64,000 bases of DNA from Adhaeribacter rhizoryzae (GCF_008629685.1 NZ_VWSF01000026.1:1-64000); one strand, 5' to 3'; numbered from the stretch's first letter, positions 16,771 to 26,375 are shown. The notes: a model not told the origin generated them from the sequence alone. Translations and numbers: made by a program.

Positions 16771-16941
16771 ATGAAAAGTCTTAAAATGCAAACAAGTGTA
16801 TTCTTTTCATTTTTGATATTTGCTTCAACGGAATTGGTTTCATGGCGGCAGGAAAGTTTTTGTTATTCTTACCCTCTAGGAAAGACCAGATTAGTAATAT
16901 TCTACGTTGGATGTTGGAATGCAATCCGGCTGACGTATTAA
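16771..16941 (+). CDS. Possible small secreted protein (56 aa)
   Basis: An ATG frame encodes 56 residues with a positively charged start and a hydrophobic stretch (SVFFSFLIFAS) resembling a signal peptide, then a short tail with two Cys. It starts just after the GH8 terminator and converges on the esterase gene. No family is recognised. It may be a decayed gene fragment. Confidence 0.3.
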   Translation: MKSLKMQTSVFFSFLIFASTELVSWRQESFCYSYPLGKTRLVIFYVGCWNAIRLTY

Positions 16942-16957
16942 GCATTGTTAGGAGAAT

Positions 16958-18262
16958 TTATTTTGCTTGACAAGGGTACATGGTATGAATATAAAATATG
17001 CCATCAAAGCCTTTCGTCCATGCTGCTGTTACATTCCGGTGGCTCTTTAACTTGGCCGAAAAGAACCCTTCCGCAATTTTTTTATTTCTTTGGCCAGATT
17101 GCATATTCGTAAAAGAAAAAGAATAATTTAATCCTCCCAGCCAATCTTCCAATCCATCCTTTTGGGGCGTGAATACGGCAAATTTGTTAGGCATAGTAAC
17201 CCGCCCCGCGGTTCCTTCATAAGAAGTAAAACCTAAAATATAAGTTTTATCTAAGTTGCCAGCTATGTTGGTAAAAACATAGCCCATGGGCCGTGTGATA
17301 TTATTGGAGACAGCCGTTTCATGTTCCTCGTTTAGGGCACCTTTATTGACATGCCCATTAGCCGCCCATACAATTATTTTTTCGTTTTTGTAGGTATTAG
17401 AGGCGAGCCAGTGCAGGTTTTTAGCCATATATTCATCCCGCAGATTAAGTCCTTTTGAAACATCCGTCCTGGATACCCACATATTTTTCCGGTAAATCAT
17501 GGATGTAGTCTGAGCCTTGACACTTTCCAGGGCCTGATGCCAAAAAGTGTCCATCCTATTCTTTACCATGATTTGTGAAGAAATCAGACGCAGGTAATTT
17601 TCCAGTTGATGAACTGTTTTTTCGTCACGAAAAAAGGATCTTGCTTGAGTATAGTATAACAAAGAATCCAGTAGTGGCAGAAATTGTTTTTTGAACTCCG
17701 GAGTCTTTAGAAAATCAATCTCTTTAGCGGTTAAATAATCGGTAAGCTCTGAAATAAATGTTTCTTGGCTGTAAAAGCCATGTAGTTGAATATCAAAACC
17801 TGTAACATGAATCCTGTTTTTCGATGTTTGGGTAGTATTAATGTAGGAAAATACATCATCACACTCCTGGCATTTGGTCCAGACAGAAAAAATATTATTT
17901 GCCATCAGGGAACTAGCTGACATTTTATTATTCAACACCTGCTCCCAGCCTCGGTGCAAGGCATAAAAGTCACTTTCAAAAGCCACTACATTAAAACCTT
18001 TTTTTTCGTGCAGGTATTTAATTAACCGGGTTTTCGCCTGGAAAGTTGGGGCATCGCCGTGGTCCTGTTCACCCAACATAACCACCTGTGCATTGCCGAT
18101 TGCTTTTCCAATTACTTCCAGATCTGCATAATCATCTTGGTTAGGGTCAATAGAATAAATTTTAGTAGTATTTTCCAGTACGTATTCTTTTATACTGGAT
18201 TGCCCCATCAGGGAAGTTGCCGGGAGCAGCAGGCACACTAAAAGAAAGATTATTCTTCCCAT
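16958..18262 (-). CDS. Erythromycin-esterase-family protein, exported
   Basis: The 434-residue protein has a signal peptide (MGRIIFLLVCLLLPATSLMG). The erythromycin-esterase domain follows: VVMLGEQDHGDAPTFQAKTR (the GExxHG active-site block) and FNVVAFESDFYALHRGWEQV. In Ere enzymes the Glu and His of this block activate water for macrolactone hydrolysis. Family members outside clinical resistance act on other, mostly unknown substrates. The IIVWAANGHVNKG region with its conserved His is also present. The exported location is unlike cytoplasmic EreA/EreB. Macrolide resistance should not be assumed. Confidence 0.8.
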   Translation of the reverse strand: MGRIIFLLVCLLLPATSLMGQSSIKEYVLENTTKIYSIDPNQDDYADLEVIGKAIGNAQVVMLGEQDHGDAPTFQAKTRLIKYLHEKKGFNVVAFESDFYALHRGWEQVLNNKMSASSLMANNIFSVWTKCQECDDVFSYINTTQTSKNRIHVTGFDIQLHGFYSQETFISELTDYLTAKEIDFLKTPEFKKQFLPLLDSLLYYTQARSFFRDEKTVHQLENYLRLISSQIMVKNRMDTFWHQALESVKAQTTSMIYRKNMWVSRTDVSKGLNLRDEYMAKNLHWLASNTYKNEKIIVWAANGHVNKGALNEEHETAVSNNITRPMGYVFTNIAGNLDKTYILGFTSYEGTAGRVTMPNKFAVFTPQKDGLEDWLGGLNYSFSFTNMQSGQRNKKIAEGFFSAKLKSHRNVTAAWTKGFDGIFYIHTMYPCQAK

Positions 18263-18441
18263 ACTAAGTTGATGAAGGACATTTAATATTTACTTTCCTA
18301 ATGGCCAACTTTTGTTATTGGCTAAACGCATTACTAGCGTTTATATCGCATTTGGCAGAAGAAATGGGCAATTGCTAATATATAAAATTTATAATAATCG
18401 AACAAAAAGCTTCTCAAAATACAATCTTAATATTGTGCAAC

Positions 18442-18750
18442 CTACAAGACCTGAATTTCCCAAGTTCTAATCAAAATTTCCTCTTGCCGGAAAGTGTTTT
18501 CTAAGCTTTTCTTATAGTTCTGCCACCAAGCTTGGTCTAAGGTATCAGCCATTACTTCGTAAATAATTATTTCGTCTTTCACGGTTTTATCTTCGTTTTC
18601 TTTCCATAAACCGGTTGCCGGAGCGCGCGAAAAAGCCGTAATACCGCCGAACTTCTCGGTTAATTCCTGCCGGATGCGGGTGAATATGTCAGTTGCGAAA
18701 GGTTCTTTTTGGTTGTTGTAAAGGGGTAATAATATTTGGATGAGTTGCAT
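18442..18750 (-). CDS. Hypothetical small protein (102 aa)
   Basis: The product begins MQLIQILLPLYNNQKEPFAT. It has alternating strands and helices with conserved-looking blocks (ELTEKFGGITAFSRAPATGLW and IIIYEVMADTLDQAWWQNY). This looks like a small ferredoxin-like (beta-alpha-beta) fold seen in hypothetical proteins of several phyla. It has no signal peptide or Cys. Function is unknown. It is divergent from the NTF2-like gene 138 bases away. Confidence 0.65.
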   Translation of the reverse strand: MQLIQILLPLYNNQKEPFATDIFTRIRQELTEKFGGITAFSRAPATGLWKENEDKTVKDEIIIYEVMADTLDQAWWQNYKKSLENTFRQEEILIRTWEIQVL

Positions 18751-18888
18751 GTTTTAGAGAGCAAGAGTTAAGCTGTTAAATTTTCCTGATACGTAAACCG
18801 GAAAATAAATAACCTGGTTGCTTATCCAATATTTCCCGGCGTAACTTAGGCGAATAAATTATCTCTTTTAAAGCTTCCTACCTACCAG

Positions 18889-19389
18889 ATGAAATATTTT
18901 ACATTTATTATATTTTTCCTGCTGCTAACGAACAACTTGGTAGCCCAAACCATTAAATCAACCAAACCCACGGCTAAAGACCAGCAAGCCCTAGAAGCAG
19001 CGGTGCGTACTTTATTCGATAGCATGCGGGCCGGTGATACAGCTATGGCCCGTTTGGTTATGGCACCTAATTTCCGCATTATTGTTTTAACGCAAAACCC
19101 GGCCGGGCAAACCGTAACCCGAGAAGTAACCGGAAAGCAATTTTTGGCGCAAATAATTGCTAAGCCACCCCAAACCCTGGACGAACGCTATTGGGATAGT
19201 CAGGTGCAGATAGATGGTGATTTGGCTTCTTTCTGGTGCCGGTACGCATTCTTCAACGGTGCTAAATTCAGTCATTGCGGCACCGATGCTTTTCAGTTGT
19301 ACCGCTCGCCGCAGGGTTGGCGCATTGTAAACCTAAGCTACAACATCCAACGCGAGGGCTGCGACATGCAGGCCATTCCGCCAAAGTAA
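18889..19389 (+). CDS. Exported NTF2-like / DUF4440-type protein
   Basis: The protein has 166 residues with a signal peptide cleaved near LVAQ. An N-terminal helix (ALEAAVRTLFDSMRAGDTAM) leads into a cone-shaped NTF2-like domain with strands FRIIVLTQNP, VQIDGDLASFWCRYAFF and QGWRIVNLSYNIQ. Proteins like this are often annotated as nuclear transport factor 2 family or putative lumazine-binding. They bind small molecules or act as simple hydrolases in the periplasm; the ligand is unknown. Confidence 0.75.
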   Translation: MKYFTFIIFFLLLTNNLVAQTIKSTKPTAKDQQALEAAVRTLFDSMRAGDTAMARLVMAPNFRIIVLTQNPAGQTVTREVTGKQFLAQIIAKPPQTLDERYWDSQVQIDGDLASFWCRYAFFNGAKFSHCGTDAFQLYRSPQGWRIVNLSYNIQREGCDMQAIPPK

Positions 19390-19407
19390 TACTACTATCA
19401 AGTGGCT

Positions 19408-19523
19408 AATGCGCAATCTACAGACGTCATGTTGAGCTTGTCGAAATAGCTAAATTTACTATCATATAGTTGTAATAGCTCCTTCGACTAGCTCAGGATG
19501 ACAAAACTCTTTTAAAGCGCATT
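19408..19523. repeat. Dispersed element with inverted repeats (GAGCTTGTCGAA family), copy 1
   Basis: Inner arms GTCATGTTGAGCTTGTCGAA (19426-19445) and TTCGACTAGCTCAGGATGAC (19483-19502) are near-complementary. Outer flanks AATGCGC (19408) and AAGCGCATT (19515) also pair. The loop (ATAGCT...TTGTAATAGCTCC) resembles that of the copy at 53404-53480. The copy at 30233-30350 shares both arms and the GCGCA flank. It lies between convergent genes and is not a simple terminator, because no U-tract follows. Confidence 0.8.
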
Positions 19524-19579
19524 TTCTATTTTATAATTTTAAAACATGCTTCTGTAACGCCCTGGATTTTAAGCTATAT

Positions 19580-20392
19580 TTAACGCTTAACGGTAACCCG
19601 CAGGTAAGTTGCTGGTATGGAAGTGGTATTTTCCTGGGAGGCTTTATTCTGATTGTTAAATAATTCTTCTAATTCCTGCTGCAATTGCAAAGCTTTACCA
19701 TTCTTCTCTGCGGCTTCAAAAGCATTCATGGTAGGGCCATAGTAGTTTTTAAATTTACTTACAAACGCTGCTGGTGAATAAGCGGCATTAAAAGTAAAAG
19801 TATCTTTCACAAAAGATATATTTTCTTTTGCGATGCCCGCCTGCCCAAACCGTTCTAGCACCTGTTCTTCTACTCCCCACAACATAGGACTAATAAAACC
19901 TTCCGGCGGAGGTGGTGTATACGCAGAACTAATCCGGAGTATTTGGGCCACCAGGGTCGGATCGCCCGGTATCCAGTTGCCCATCACTATTCTGCCGCCT
20001 GGCCGGGTAACCCGAACCATTTCTTTGGCTACATCGAACGGTTTTGGAGCGAACATGGCCCCAAAAATGCTTACCACCAGGTCAAAAGTTGCATCCTGTA
20101 GTTCCTGCAAATCGGTGGCATCCCCTTCCTGAAACGTGCAATTAGTAAGTCCTTGTGCTTGTGCCCGTTTGTTGCCCGCTTCAACCAAATTCCGGGCAAT
20201 ATCAACCCCTAAAACATTAGCGCCTAATTTTGCGGCCGGTATGGCAGTAGTACCATCACCGCACCCAAGGTCGAGCACGTTAAGTTCTTTGGTAATCTCC
20301 AGTTCATTTATTAGTGCCGCACCACTTTCCCGCATGGTTTCGGCAAGTTGGGTAAAGTCACCTTTTTCCCATAATGCTTTATTCGGATTCAT
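19580..20392 (-). CDS. Class I SAM-dependent methyltransferase
   Basis: The 270-residue protein carries motif I LNVLDLGCGDGTTAIPAA, motif II/acidic loop LGVDIARNLVEAGNKRA, GDATDLQELQDATFDLV, and the post-motif III segment VRVTRPGGRIVMGNW. These define UbiE/SmtA-type small-molecule methyltransferases. The C-terminal half varies within the family and gives no substrate clue. There is no signal peptide, so it is cytoplasmic. It is a lone gene on the minus strand. Confidence 0.85.
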   Translation of the reverse strand: MNPNKALWEKGDFTQLAETMRESGAALINELEITKELNVLDLGCGDGTTAIPAAKLGANVLGVDIARNLVEAGNKRAQAQGLTNCTFQEGDATDLQELQDATFDLVVSIFGAMFAPKPFDVAKEMVRVTRPGGRIVMGNWIPGDPTLVAQILRISSAYTPPPPEGFISPMLWGVEEQVLERFGQAGIAKENISFVKDTFTFNAAYSPAAFVSKFKNYYGPTMNAFEAAEKNGKALQLQQELEELFNNQNKASQENTTSIPATYLRVTVKR

Positions 20393-20651
20393 GCTGTTGT
20401 AGTTTATTTAAACTAATTTAAGAAAATTTATAAATAAATCACAGAATATTTCTATGCTCTTTTACTTTTCTGTACAGTTAAATAATATTACACAGCATCA
20501 GGTTAATGCGCATGAGGCTTGAGCGAGGAACATTAAGCCATGCGCTAACCCAGTTCTTTTCGTTATTAAGCTTCTGGCAAGGGTAAATAATACCAATATG
20601 AAACAGGAGTCGTGCTTCAAAAACAATAAAATAATTACAGCCAACTATCCT

Positions 20652-20724
20652 CTCACTGCGGTCATTCTGGAAGAATCTTATTGGCTACTTGCTGGTAAGA
20701 TTCTTCCAGAATGACCGCAGTGAG
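20652..20724. repeat. Perfect 29-bp-arm hairpin, TCATTC repeat family copy 1
   Basis: Arms at 20652-20680 and 20696-20724 are exactly complementary over 29 bases, with a 15-base loop. The arm contains GTCATTCTGGAAGAATCTTA, related to the TCATTCAGGAGGAA core of the copies at 23732, 48481 and 52661, but with matching changes on both arms. The rest of the 463-base gap (20393-20855) shows no gene. There is no U-tract, so it is not an ordinary terminator. Confidence 0.9.
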
Positions 20725-20855
20725 TGGGAGGTACAGTCTTGGCTTTGCTTAGTAATGTGTAATATTCTAATCACCAGCAGAGCCGCCGGAGGCCAGCAGC
20801 AGCTTCACGAGCCGAACGCCCGCGAAAGTATAATCCGGATACTCTTTATAAAACC

Positions 20856-22304
20856 TTACAAGTGCCAGCCTTGCCGGTAATTTCTTTTAACAAACTGGTT
20901 AGCTACGTCAAAATTGGTTATTCTCATTTCTTCGCCGTTCCACAATAGCTTTTTCCGGCCGGGGTTGGTAAAGCCTTTGCCATCAGCGGTGGGGTGCTGG
21001 TACTGGTAGCTGCGCACCGCTAGGTTGCCCATAATTACGGTTTCGGTTAAAGGCCCGGCTATCTCGAACGGCGAACTGGTATAAGCGCCGTAACCTTTTT
21101 TGCAGGCTTGTACCCATTGTTGCTGGTGCCCGGCCGGTCCGCCTGCTACCAAGGGCATGGCAGCGGCTGGTAAAGTAGTTTCTTTCATGCGCGAAGATGG
21201 CAACAGCATGGGGTTGCGGCCCCACATACCGGCCACCAATTTGCCTTTGGTACCTATTAACAGCATTCCGCCATCAATGTCGCCGAAAGGTTCTTCGGGT
21301 AATAATTCTTCGGGGCGTTTGGGCAGAATACCGCCATCAGTCCAGCTAAAATCAACGGGCGGCATGTTGCCGCGGGCCGGGAAACGCAGGTAAATAGCCG
21401 AAGAAGGCGGACAACTATCTAGGAAATGCGCTTCTTTAAAAAAATCGCTGTACACCGAACCCACACTACATTCCACCGATTCGGGATATTTAAGCTTTAA
21501 AGCCCGGAACGGCACATCCATAATATGGCAGCCCATATCGCCGAGGGCACCGGTACCAAAATCCCACCAGCCGCGCCACCTAAAAGGCATATACGCTTCG
21601 TGGTAATCGCGGTAAGGGGCGGTGCCCAGCCATAAATCCCAGTCTACTTCGGCGGGTACAAGCATTTTTTGCGTGGGCGTAGGAATACCCTGCGGCCAGA
21701 CCGGACGGTTGGTCCAGGTGTGTACCGTGTGTACATCGCCGAGCAGGCCTTGTTGTACCCAGGTTTCAATCAGGCGGGTATCGTCGCCGCTGCTGCCCTG
21801 GTTGCCCATTTGAGTTACTACCTTGTAGCGTTTAGCCGCCTGGGTCAGCATCCGGACTTCGTAAATATCATGGGCTAAAGGCTTTTCTACGTACACGTGC
21901 TTGCCTAACTGCATGGCGGCCATGGCAATAGGCGCGTGCATGTGGTCGGGGGTACTTACAATAACAGCATCAATGCCTTTGGCTTCCTTTTTTTGCAGGA
22001 GTTTGCGGTAATCTTTGTAATATTTAGCTTGCGGCCACTTTTCGCGGGCTGCCTTGGCCTGCCGGTCGTCTACGTCGCAGAGGGCTACAATATTATCGGT
22101 GCCGTTGTTAAAGCTGTTGGTAATATTTACCATGCCTTTTCCGCCAGCCCCAATAGCGGCAATATTTAATTTATCGCTGGGCGCAGTAAAGCCTTTGCCA
22201 CCCAGCACATGCCGTGGCACAATAGTAAAGGCCGCTACTGCTAAGGAACTGTTTTTAATAAAATCGCGGCGCGATACAGCGGATGAATCGTTTTTGGCAG
22301 GCAT
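20856..22304 (-). CDS. TAT-exported Gfo/Idh/MocA-family oxidoreductase
   Basis: The 482-residue protein begins with a twin-arginine signal (SRRDFIKNSSLAVAAFTI). The Rossmann motif IAAIGAGGKGMVNI and the family block STPDHMHAPIAMAAMQLGKH-VYVEKPLA follow, with the conserved EKP at the active site. The C-terminal half contains RWRGWWDFGTGALGDMGCHI, typical of periplasmic sugar-acting members. These enzymes use a tightly bound NAD(P) that must be loaded before TAT export. The substrate is likely a sugar derivative, unidentified. The aldo/keto reductase gene lies 226 bases upstream in the same direction. Confidence 0.9.
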   Translation of the reverse strand: MPAKNDSSAVSRRDFIKNSSLAVAAFTIVPRHVLGGKGFTAPSDKLNIAAIGAGGKGMVNITNSFNNGTDNIVALCDVDDRQAKAAREKWPQAKYYKDYRKLLQKKEAKGIDAVIVSTPDHMHAPIAMAAMQLGKHVYVEKPLAHDIYEVRMLTQAAKRYKVVTQMGNQGSSGDDTRLIETWVQQGLLGDVHTVHTWTNRPVWPQGIPTPTQKMLVPAEVDWDLWLGTAPYRDYHEAYMPFRWRGWWDFGTGALGDMGCHIMDVPFRALKLKYPESVECSVGSVYSDFFKEAHFLDSCPPSSAIYLRFPARGNMPPVDFSWTDGGILPKRPEELLPEEPFGDIDGGMLLIGTKGKLVAGMWGRNPMLLPSSRMKETTLPAAAMPLVAGGPAGHQQQWVQACKKGYGAYTSSPFEIAGPLTETVIMGNLAVRSYQYQHPTADGKGFTNPGRKKLLWNGEEMRITNFDVANQFVKRNYRQGWHL

Positions 22305-22530
22305 TTTTGTTCTATATTTCAGGCAAACGTTCCGTTTAGAAATTTAGGAAAAATACACTACTTAACACTGTTTACAAGCTTAAATATTGATTAAAAAAAC
22401 ATCTGTTGAAGGCATCTATTTAAAAAGCAAAGGCCGGTCATAAGACACGGCCAGGGCACAGACAAGACACAACTATATTGTTTGTGCGTTTGTGCTGTTA
22501 ATCGGGTAAATGCTTAATAATTCAGTTAGC

Positions 22531-23517
22531 CTACCAAATTTGGTGGACCAGCGGTTTAATCTGGCTCTCGTAAATATTTTTAACGCCTGCTAATTGCTCC
22601 GTTGTTAAATCCGGTATATCCAGGGCCTGCAAGTTAGAAGTTAAATGTTCGGGTTTGGAAGCGCCCGGTATAATGCAGCTTACTTCGTCAAACTGTAAAA
22701 TCCAGCGCAAAGCCACCGGAGCCAAATTTTCCTGACCCGGGAATAAATTCTTCAGTTCTTCCACCGCTTCTAAACCTAAATTATAATCAATGCCTGAGAA
22801 AGTTTCGCCTTTGTCGAAAGCTTCGCCGTTGCGGTTAAAGTTGCGGTGATCGGTGGGTGCAAAATGGGTATCGGGTTTAAACTTGCCGGTGAGCAAACCG
22901 CTCGCCAACGGTACCCGCACAATAATGCCAATATCTCGGCGCTTGGCTTCTTTAAAAAACAACTCGGCGGGGCGTTGCCGGAACATATTAAATATTATCT
23001 GCACCGTGGTTACGTTCGGGTATTCAATCGCTTTCAGGGCTTCTTCTACTTTCTCCACACTTACGCCCATATTCAAAATTTTGCCTTCTTCTTTCAGCCG
23101 ATCGAATAGCTCGAATATTTCGGGACGGTAATACACATCGGTGGGCGGGCAATGCAACTGAATCAGGTCAAGAGTTTCGAGGCCCATATTTTCCAGGCTG
23201 TTTTCCACGAACTTGCGCAGGGCTTCGGGCGTGTACGATTCGTTCACGTGCGGACTCAGGCGGCGGCCGCATTTGGTAGCTACCGCAATTTTTTCGGAGC
23301 GGCTGCGCACCAACCGGCCAACAGCTTTTTCGCTTTCGCCGTCGCCGTACACATCGGCGGTATCAATAAAATTAATGCCCGCATCTACGGCAGCGTTCAA
23401 AATATTATCGGCGTTTTCATGGCTGAATGTTTCACCCCACTTCCCGCCTACCTGCCAGGTACCTAAACTTATTTCGGATATTTCTATCCCGGTTTTTCCT
23501 AATTTTCTGTATTTCAT
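22531..23517 (-). CDS. Aldo/keto reductase
   Basis: The product starts MKYRKLGKTGIEISEISLG and shows the AKR tetrad regions: DTADVYGDGESEKAVGRLV (Asp, Tyr), IAVATKCG (Lys) and LIQLHCPP (His). The C-terminal cofactor segment CIIPGASKPEHLTSNLQA matches the NADPH-binding loop of the family. Length (328 aa) is usual. An in-frame TTG 18 bases upstream would add six residues, but the ATG at 23517 fits the family start better. It reduces carbonyl compounds or oxidises alcohols in the cytoplasm; the substrate is unknown. Confidence 0.88.
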   Translation of the reverse strand: MKYRKLGKTGIEISEISLGTWQVGGKWGETFSHENADNILNAAVDAGINFIDTADVYGDGESEKAVGRLVRSRSEKIAVATKCGRRLSPHVNESYTPEALRKFVENSLENMGLETLDLIQLHCPPTDVYYRPEIFELFDRLKEEGKILNMGVSVEKVEEALKAIEYPNVTTVQIIFNMFRQRPAELFFKEAKRRDIGIIVRVPLASGLLTGKFKPDTHFAPTDHRNFNRNGEAFDKGETFSGIDYNLGLEAVEELKNLFPGQENLAPVALRWILQFDEVSCIIPGASKPEHLTSNLQALDIPDLTTEQLAGVKNIYESQIKPLVHQIW

Positions 23518-23731
23518 TTTATTAATTTTGTTCAATCTGATAAAACCCTTGGTATTATTTTCAACCTCAACCGCATAGCGCTATAAAGTTTACAGCTTTT
23601 ACGCAAAAGTAAATTTTTGAAGAAGGTTTATAAAAAATATTCCAAGGTTCAGATTAAATATTAGGCAGAGCTACTTAAAAGGCTGTTTTGATTTGAATTT
23701 AAACCTTTTTAATATTCATTGAGCCCATATT

Positions 23732-23788
23732 TGTCATTCAGGAGGAACCTATTTGGCGACCTGCTAAATAGGTTCCTCCTGAATGACA
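23732..23788. repeat. TCATTC hairpin repeat family copy 2 (23-bp arms)
   Basis: Arms 23732-23754 and 23766-23788 are perfectly complementary, with core TGTCATTCAGGAGGAACC. It differs from the copy at 52661 by a paired substitution (GGAACC/GGTTCC against GGAAAC/GTTTCC), so pairing is kept. The element lies between the aldo/keto reductase gene and the TonB receptor terminator. Confidence 0.9.
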
Positions 23789-23855
23789 CCGGTGAGTTAC
23801 TTAAACTTTATGTTATATGATGTAAGTTATTAAATCAGAATACCATCTAAAACGA

Positions 23856-23894
23856 AAAATCCCGGAATAGACTAATTATCAATTCCGGGATTTT
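23856..23894 (-). terminator. Intrinsic terminator of the TonB receptor gene
   Basis: AAAATCCCGGAAT (23856-23868) pairs with ATTCCGGGATTTT (23882-23894). On the minus strand the stem ends in TTTTCG after the receptor stop codon at 23913. Plus-strand reading also ends in TTTTATT. Confidence 0.8.
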
Positions 23895-23912
23895 ATTACC
23901 TAAACTTTTAGG

Positions 23913-26375
23913 CTACTCCGTGCTCAAGGTTTTGGGTTTGGCCGTAGGCGATTGGTTCAGGCGATAACTGAGGGTGAGGTTAACTTGTCTTCTTCGGCCT
24001 TGGTTTTCGCTGCGGGTGTAAAAGGTAACGCCTTCGCCACTCTGCCCCCGGTAAACCGACCGGTTAATGCGGCTGTTAAATAAGTCGAGGGCGTTCAGGG
24101 TAATCGTGCCTTTTTTATTCCACAAATCTTTACTAACGCCCAGGTCTAAATAATATAAAGCCCGCATACTGCCTTGCGGGGTTTTCTGGGGCGCTTCGTA
24201 GTTGGCCCGTACCTGGAAATCAATATTTTGGGGCAGGATAAACCGCGAAGTATGCCGGGCAAACCAGCTATAGGTATTGGTGCTGAAATTTTCTTCGAAA
24301 TTGCTGCCGTCTATAACCGATCGGAAAAAATTCAGGCTTTGGTCCAGTTTCCACCAGGCAGCAGGGCTAAACGAACCGGTAAATTCTGCGCCAAAAGCAT
24401 CTTCACCTTCCAGGTTCTCGGGGCGAAAAGAAGCAATTCCGGCGGCGTTTACCCGCCGGATAGTAGCAATGCGACCAATGGAGTGCCGGTAAAACAACGA
24501 AGAAGAAAGCGTGCCTTTATCGAAATATTTAATGTGGCCGGCATCAAACGCATTCGTAAACTCGGGGTCGAGGTTGGGATTACCGGTGTTTACATTCCGG
24601 CTATCTGAAAACGTAGAATACGGGCTTAACTCGTTGTACACCGGCCGACGCACCCGGCGGCTGTAACTCACCTGCAAGGCGTGGTCTTTGGGCAAATTAT
24701 AAGTAAAATGCGCACTCGGGAATAAATTGGTGTATTGGCGCGGATTTACTTCGTTGGTTTCTTGCAAGGTAGTTTTTACATCGGTTCGCTCGGCGCGCAA
24801 ACCCACCTGGTACGATATTTTTTTGGTTTTATTTCCCAAAATACCATAAGCCGCATTAATATTTTCGTCGTAAATAAAATAATTATCCAGGCCGGGTAAA
24901 GGGGTTATTTCGCCGTTGCCGTCCTGGTTGCCTACTAAATAATCATTTACCATGTCCCGGAAGCTGCTCCGGATACCGGCTTCCAATTTACCACCTTCGC
25001 CAAAAGGCTGCACGTAATCAATCTGCGTTAAATATTGCTTTTCGAACTCATCGTTCAACGACCGCTGAAACAAAGATTTAGAAAGGTCGCGGTTACCATC
25101 CGGAGCATACGTATCTTGGGTATAAATCTGGTCGGAGTTCTCCCAATAATCCAGGAACCGAAAATCGGCGGTAAGCTCCTGCCCTTCTTTGGCAAAGGTT
25201 TTCTTGTAGCTAAGGGCATATTCGGCGTTTACTTCGTCTTCGTCTTCGTCCTGTTTACGTTTGGTAAAGCTTTGCAAGGTTTCGTTGCCCAGGTAATCGT
25301 CGTAGCGAATATTGCGGATGCGGTTTACGTCGCTGCGCCGGAATAAATAAGAGGCTGTTAAAATACTGGTTTCGGTGAAAAAGAAATCGAGCCCGCCCCG
25401 AATATTGTTGTTAAAGCCCCGCAGGTTGGTATTAAATTTTTGCCGCGTAATAAAGGTTTCATCGTCGGATTTTAACTCCTGGTACATCGAGCCCCGGGCT
25501 GGAGTCAGGCGATAAGCCAAGCCGTAGTTCAGGAAAAAGTTAACGCGTTTGTGCCGGTAATTTACGTTGGCCGAACCGCCGTAATTGGTAGGCTCGCCGG
25601 CAATAACTTCAAAAGAACCATTAAACCCGCTTTTCCGCTCTTTTTTTAAAACAATATTAATAATCCCCGACATACCTTCAGCTTCGTAACGGGCCGAGGG
25701 GTTGGTAATAATTTCTACTTTTTCGATTAAGCTGCCCTGTAGTTGCTGCAAACCGCTGCCGCCTTTAAAACTTACCAATCCCGAAGGCTTCCCATCAATC
25801 AAAATCCGCACGTTTTCGCTACCCCGCAGTTTTACGTTACCTTCTGCATCTACCGATACCGATGGAATATTGCTTAATATTTCGGTGGCCGAACCGCCGG
25901 CATTGGCTAAATCCTGACCAACGTTAAATATTTTTTTATCGAGCGATAATTCCATGGTGCTTTTTTCGGCTTGCACCACTACCTCGTTCAGGGTTTTGCC
26001 CGCCGATGCTTCCAGTTTTAAAGTACCTAACTGGTGTTCTGTTTTATCGTTGGTTAAGGCAAAAGCGGGTGATTTAAAAGCTTTGTAACCCATAAATTCA
26101 ATCAGGGCATAATATTCACCCAGCGGCGCATCCAGCGTAAACTGGCCGGCCTCGTTGGTAATATTGCCCGAAACCAAAGCATTATCGGTGCTTTTAAATA
26201 ACCGGACGGTGGCGTAAGGTAATGGTTCGCCGGTTACCGCATCCTGCACCTTCCCTTTTACGGCATCTTTTTTTGCAGCTTGAGCCAGGCCCAATAGCGG
26301 CATTATCAAGAGTAATAAAAAACTAAATCCGGTTAAGTAAACTTTGCTTTTTTTGAAAAGTATAATTTTAAACAT
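23913..26375 (-). CDS. TonB-dependent receptor, outer-membrane beta-barrel family
   Basis: The 820-residue protein has a signal peptide ending near GLAQA. A carboxypeptidase-regulatory-like domain (DAVKGKVQDAVTGEPLPYAT to ~110) is followed by a short plug with NVRILIDGKPSGLVSFKGG and ARYEAEGMSGIINIVLKK, then a beta-barrel. This layout, with no SusC plug signature and no SusD partner, is that of the outer-membrane beta-barrel-3 receptors of Bacteroidota. Typical substrates are siderophores, peptides or small organics, and here unknown. It has its own terminator and is probably a single gene. Confidence 0.88.
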   Translation of the reverse strand: MFKIILFKKSKVYLTGFSFLLLLIMPLLGLAQAAKKDAVKGKVQDAVTGEPLPYATVRLFKSTDNALVSGNITNEAGQFTLDAPLGEYYALIEFMGYKAFKSPAFALTNDKTEHQLGTLKLEASAGKTLNEVVVQAEKSTMELSLDKKIFNVGQDLANAGGSATEILSNIPSVSVDAEGNVKLRGSENVRILIDGKPSGLVSFKGGSGLQQLQGSLIEKVEIITNPSARYEAEGMSGIINIVLKKERKSGFNGSFEVIAGEPTNYGGSANVNYRHKRVNFFLNYGLAYRLTPARGSMYQELKSDDETFITRQKFNTNLRGFNNNIRGGLDFFFTETSILTASYLFRRSDVNRIRNIRYDDYLGNETLQSFTKRKQDEDEDEVNAEYALSYKKTFAKEGQELTADFRFLDYWENSDQIYTQDTYAPDGNRDLSKSLFQRSLNDEFEKQYLTQIDYVQPFGEGGKLEAGIRSSFRDMVNDYLVGNQDGNGEITPLPGLDNYFIYDENINAAYGILGNKTKKISYQVGLRAERTDVKTTLQETNEVNPRQYTNLFPSAHFTYNLPKDHALQVSYSRRVRRPVYNELSPYSTFSDSRNVNTGNPNLDPEFTNAFDAGHIKYFDKGTLSSSLFYRHSIGRIATIRRVNAAGIASFRPENLEGEDAFGAEFTGSFSPAAWWKLDQSLNFFRSVIDGSNFEENFSTNTYSWFARHTSRFILPQNIDFQVRANYEAPQKTPQGSMRALYYLDLGVSKDLWNKKGTITLNALDLFNSRINRSVYRGQSGEGVTFYTRSENQGRRRQVNLTLSYRLNQSPTAKPKTLSTE

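Noticed and set aside
16958-18262. Calling the erythromycin-esterase-family protein a macrolide resistance enzyme
   Set aside because: It is exported and its family is broad; substrate evidence is absent.
20652-20724. Interpretation of the 29-bp hairpin as an ordinary terminator
   Set aside because: No U-tract follows on either strand, and related copies occur far from gene ends.
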